A program made the position numbers and the translations under genes. A stretch of 9,384 bases of DNA from JAMOBE01 sp039908285 (GTDB lineage Bacteria > Pseudomonadota > Alphaproteobacteria > Rhodospirillales > Rhodospirillaceae): the NCBI GenBank assembly GCA_039908285.1, contig JAMOBE010000122.1, positions 1 to 9,384 on the forward strand, given 5' to 3'. Shown here in pieces: positions 7,065-9,384 of this stretch. The notes beneath the pieces were generated by a model. That model searched no databases and was not told where the DNA came from. It was given only the letters and a program-made list of their open reading frames with translations. Position 1 is the first letter of the stretch, and every line of letters begins with the position of its first letter.

Positions 7065-8021
7065 ATGACGATCCACATTACCCGGGAAGAAGAGACGCTG
7101 TGCCTCGAAGCCATCCGCCGTGGTGCGGCATATCTGGTCGTCGTTTCCGCCGTCACCGGCTGCAAGCCCTCGATCGTGGACAAGGTGGTCGCGGGCCTGG
7201 TGGCCTCCGGCCAGGTCCAGCGCCAGGGCGCCCGCTATCGGTTGACCGCCGCCTCTCCGGCGGCGGATACGCCCGCCTATTTCCACTGCCCGGCGGTGAC
7301 GACGCCACCGATTCGCCCCGGACGCATGCCGGCACCCGGGTCCACCGGGGCCCGGCTGCTGGCGCTGCTGGACCGGCCGCGGAGCGCCGCCGACCTGCCG
7401 GCCGAGCTGGGGGTGACGAAGACGGCCCTGGTCATGACGGCGCTGAACCTTCATGCCGCGGGGCTGTTGCGGATCGCCGACCCTGAGGACGTGCTCCACC
7501 TGCTGCTGCCGGCCGATGACCCGACGCCGCCGCTGACCCGCCTTGAGGAGATCGTGCTGTCGACACTGCCCGCGGACACGGACACCACCGAAAGAGCCAT
7601 CATCAAGGTCGTTCGGCGCCTGTCCCGCCCACTCCTCGCCTCCGTGATCGCCAGACTCGTGTCCCTCGGACTGGTGACCACGCGCCGCGAGACCGACGGC
7701 ACCGTGCTGGTGACCGTGGCGCCAGCGGGCCTCGCCCATGTCCAGCGGCGAGGCGACTACCCGATCGCCAGGCCCGACGTCCCCCTGCGCTCGGAGCGGC
7801 GAATCGCCGTGCTGAAGGTGCTCGCCGATTGCGGCCCCCTGCGGGTGACGGAAGTCTCGCGGGTGCTGGGGCTTCCCCAGACCATCGCCAACGCCCTGAT
7901 CCAGCACTTCAAGCGCAAGGGCTTCCTTGAAAAGGTGAGCGATGCGCGGTGGGCCGGCTACATCCCGACCGCGGAGGGGCTGCGATTGCTGTCCCGCCTG
8001 CCGGCCCCCGCCGCCGCGTAA
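7065..8021 (+). CDS. Multi-winged-helix DNA-binding protein, 318 aa
   Basis: I recognise no named family, but the protein reads as four winged helix-turn-helix modules: about 7-62 (a helix start EEETLCLEAI, recognition helix near KPSIVDKVVAGLVASG, wing QRQGARYRLT), 95-148 (RLLALLDRP, LGVTKTALVMTALNLHAAGL), 157-224 (LEEIVLSTLP, RPLLASVIARLVSLGLV, wing RRETDGTVLVTV) and 244-311 (RIAVLKVLADCGPLRVTEVS, LPQTIANALIQHFKRKGFL, then YIPTAEGLRLL). The third and fourth end in T/A-P-x-G/E-G-L motifs like those of MarR-type regulators. There is no ligand-sensing, receiver or ATPase domain and no membrane segment. It is transcribed away from the glycosylation operon and towards the DUF350/PspA-like pair, so it could regulate either. 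A regulatory role is inferred; a structural DNA-binding role is possible. The start at 7065 is chosen from its strong ribosome binding site. Confidence 0.8.
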   Translation: MTIHITREEETLCLEAIRRGAAYLVVVSAVTGCKPSIVDKVVAGLVASGQVQRQGARYRLTAASPAADTPAYFHCPAVTTPPIRPGRMPAPGSTGARLLALLDRPRSAADLPAELGVTKTALVMTALNLHAAGLLRIADPEDVLHLLLPADDPTPPLTRLEEIVLSTLPADTDTTERAIIKVVRRLSRPLLASVIARLVSLGLVTTRRETDGTVLVTVAPAGLAHVQRRGDYPIARPDVPLRSERRIAVLKVLADCGPLRVTEVSRVLGLPQTIANALIQHFKRKGFLEKVSDARWAGYIPTAEGLRLLSRLPAPAAA

Positions 8022-8043
8022 CCATTGGCCGACACCACGGGGC

Positions 8044-8072
8044 TTGGTCTCGGCGCCGACTCGTGGCATTAT
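8044..8072 (+). promoter_or_regulatory. Candidate promoter for the DUF350/PspA-like pair
   Basis: TTGGTC (8044-8049), a 17-nt spacer and CATTAT (8067-8072) lie 26 nt before the DUF350 start. The -35 matches the consensus only at TTG, and the -10 at four of six positions. The spacer contains a perfect 10-bp palindrome, TCGGCGCCGA (8050-8059), which might be an operator. It is weak evidence by itself; readthrough from the winged-helix gene is also possible. Confidence 0.3.
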
Positions 8073-8098
8073 CCGTCCCACACCGTTGCGAGGACGCC

Positions 8099-8491
8099 AT
8101 GCTGAGCACCCTACCCCTGTATCTGGCCTATGTGGCGACGTCGGTCGGCCTGATGGTCGTGTTCGTCGCGATCTACATGCACATCACTCCCTACCGCGAA
8201 CTGGCGCTGATCCGGGCGGGCAACCGCACCGCCGCCGTGAGCCTTGGCGGAGTCCTGATCGGATTCGGACTGACGCTGGCCAGCACCGCCGCCCACAGTG
8301 TCGGCATTCTGGATCTGGCCCTGTGGGGGGCGATCGCCCTTGTCTGCCAGGTGGCGGTCTATTTCGTGGCCACCTTCCTTCTCAAGGACCTGAAGGACGG
8401 CATCGAATCGGACCGGCTTGGCTTCGGCCTCCTCCTCGCCGCCATGTCGATCACCATGGGGTTGATCAACGCCGGCGCGCTCACATATTGA
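8099..8491 (+). CDS. DUF350 (YjfL/UPF0719 family) inner-membrane protein, 130 aa
   Basis: A small protein with four hydrophobic helices: about 7-28, 44-64, 72-95 and 106-126. The family signatures are clear: ITPYREL-x-LIR-x-GN (29-42) after helix 1, GGVLIGFGLTLAS (50-62), a HS near 66-67, LWGAIALVCQ (75-84) and GLINAGALTY at the C-terminus. The function of the family is not settled. It commonly lies beside PspA/IM30-like genes, as E. coli yjfL lies near yjfJ, and that is the case here. GAGGA at 8090-8094 is 4 nt before the ATG; longer upstream starts lack a site and would add a non-hydrophobic GC-rich extension overlapping the previous gene. It probably works in the inner membrane with the next gene product in an envelope-related task; that pairing is inferred from context. 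Confidence 0.88.
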   Translation: MLSTLPLYLAYVATSVGLMVVFVAIYMHITPYRELALIRAGNRTAAVSLGGVLIGFGLTLASTAAHSVGILDLALWGAIALVCQVAVYFVATFLLKDLKDGIESDRLGFGLLLAAMSITMGLINAGALTY

Positions 8492-8524
8492 TAGCCCCAT
8501 TCCCCAATAAAGGATCATCGAGCC

Positions 8525-9295
8525 ATGTTTTCGTTCCTGAAGTCCTTCGTCGGCGTCAAGGGCAAGCAGCTTGGCCGGGACATCGTCGAGGCGATCGTCG
8601 AGTTGGACCCCAATGCCGCCACCGAGGCGCAGCTTGCCGAGATGGAAAAGGACCTGGACCAGGCCGGGATGCTGCTGCAGAAGATTCGGACCGATCTTGA
8701 GCGCGAACAGCGGGAGGCCGACGCCGCCGTCAAGCGCTATAACCAGATGATGGGCGCCGCCGAGCACCTCCAGGCCCAGCTGAACGGCACCTCGGTTTCC
8801 GACCGCGCGTCGGTCGAGGCCAGCCTGGCCAAGCTGGTGGTGCAGCTCGAGGGCCTGGTGCCCGAGGTGGAACAGGAGAAGCAGGACGTGGTGGAGGTAC
8901 AGGCACTCCTGGACGAGACCCAGGCCGCCTACAAGGCCAAGGCCGAGGCCCTGGCCAGCGCCAAGCAGGGCCTGGACCGGGCCAAGCGCGACATGCAGCG
9001 CGCCGTCCTGCAGGAGGAGCGGGCCGGGGAAAAGGCCAAGCGCGCCGCCGAGGTGGCCGGCCTGCGCGGCAGCGGCCCCACCAACAAGCTCAGCATCGCC
9101 GTGGATGCCATGCATCGCCGCGCCGAGGAGGCCCGGGCCAAGGCGGCCAACTCCACCATGAAGGCGGAGACTCTCTCCATCGTCCACCGCCGTGACGACG
9201 ACGATCCCAACATCGCCGCCGCCCTGAAGGCGGTGGAGGGAGGGCCGGCGGCGGGCAATCTGACCGACCGCCTGGCCGCGCTGAAGAAGAAGTAG
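8525..9295 (+). CDS. PspA/IM30-like coiled-coil protein (YjfJ-like), 256 aa
   Basis: A highly charged, almost wholly helical protein. An amphipathic N-terminus (MFSFLKSFVGVKGK) is followed by long coiled coil from about 33 to 220, rich in A, E, K, Q and R, with a short break at SGPTNK (183-188), and an acidic segment RRDDDDPN (222-229). There is no signal peptide or membrane helix. PspA/IM30 proteins use such a helix to bind the cytoplasmic face of the membrane and assemble into rings or rods that protect it. Size and position 33 nt after the DUF350 gene match the yjfJ/yjfL pairing. AAAGGA (8509-8514), 10 nt before the ATG, is a plausible ribosome binding site. Assignment rests on architecture and context rather than a diagnostic motif; a generic coiled-coil protein is the alternative. 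Further genes of the cluster may lie beyond the repeat at the right edge. Confidence 0.65.
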   Translation: MFSFLKSFVGVKGKQLGRDIVEAIVELDPNAATEAQLAEMEKDLDQAGMLLQKIRTDLEREQREADAAVKRYNQMMGAAEHLQAQLNGTSVSDRASVEASLAKLVVQLEGLVPEVEQEKQDVVEVQALLDETQAAYKAKAEALASAKQGLDRAKRDMQRAVLQEERAGEKAKRAAEVAGLRGSGPTNKLSIAVDAMHRRAEEARAKAANSTMKAETLSIVHRRDDDDPNIAAALKAVEGGPAAGNLTDRLAALKKK

Positions 9296-9309
9296 TCTGG
9301 GAAAACGGC

Positions 9310-9384
9310 ATGTATCGCCATCATGAACACCATAAGCCCTCTCCCCCCCCTTCAGGGGGGAGAGGGTTGGGTGAGGGGGGGATG
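9310..9384 (+). repeat. Dispersed palindromic repeat, third hairpin copy (cut by the window edge)
   Basis: From ATGTATCGCCATCATG (9310-9325) through an 8-nt variable stretch, AAG, the hairpin at 9337-9366 (CCCTCT, eight C, TTCA, six G, AGAGGG) and the tail TTGGGTGAGGGG, this copy is collinear with the minus strand of 268-198. The two differ by one base in the first 16, most of the 8-nt stretch, and about one base in the tail. It begins 14 nt after the stop of the PspA-like gene. The hairpin is strong but lacks a following T-run, so it is not a standard intrinsic terminator. Confidence 0.8.

Noticed and set aside
6954..8081. A 375-codon open frame on the minus strand
   Set aside because: Antisense to the winged-helix gene, which has a strong ribosome binding site and coherent secondary structure. 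The minus frame is low complexity.
8111..9187. A 358-codon open frame on the minus strand
   Set aside because: Covers the DUF350 and PspA-like genes in antisense and has a G/L/H-rich composition without domains.
9337..9366. Intrinsic terminator after the PspA-like gene
   Set aside because: The hairpin is strong, but it is followed by TTGGGTGAGG rather than a T-run, and it belongs to a dispersed repeat also found elsewhere in the window. It may still hinder transcription.

Overview
The window comes from a GC-rich bacterial chromosome. Gene style (long TPR proteins of the OGT/SPINDLY type in tandem, a YjfL/DUF350 plus PspA-like pair, GC-rich codon use) suggests an alphaproteobacterium, possibly of the Rhodospirillales (Magnetospirillum/Azospirillum-like). 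That assignment is by feel; there is no rRNA or other taxonomic marker here.

Left three quarters (1-6858, minus strand): a run of genes that reads right to left. In transcription order it holds a 745-aa TPR plus GT41 (SPINDLY/OGT-like) glycosyltransferase, rfbA (glucose-1-phosphate thymidylyltransferase), a 422-aa TPR protein with a two-helix membrane anchor and no transferase domain, a 691-aa TPR plus GT41 glycosyltransferase, and the first 26 codons of a further TPR-like protein that runs off the left edge. Gaps between the complete genes are 24-72 nt, so they look like one operon. The gap before the last gene is 199 nt and is almost filled by a 174-bp palindromic element with 12-bp terminal inverted repeats. 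The likely theme is protein glycosylation: TPR superhelices select the acceptor and GT41 domains transfer the sugar, as in eukaryotic OGT/SPINDLY and the Caulobacter flagellin glycosyltransferase FlmG. The lone rfbA suggests a link to dTDP-sugars. Both transferases share replacements at positions that bind UDP in human OGT.

Middle (6859-7064): a 206-bp divergent intergenic region with a well-placed ribosome binding site on each side but no promoter I can name with confidence.

Right quarter (7065-9295, plus strand): a 318-aa protein that looks like four winged-helix DNA-binding modules in a row, then, 77 nt later, a four-helix DUF350/YjfL membrane protein and a PspA/IM30-like coiled-coil protein. 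The last two form a tight pair like the yjfL/yjfJ genes of E. coli and probably act at the cell envelope. The window ends in a second locus of the same palindromic repeat family (9310-9384). No tRNA, rRNA, CRISPR array, transposase or prophage gene was seen, and no gene-free stretch exceeds 206 bp.
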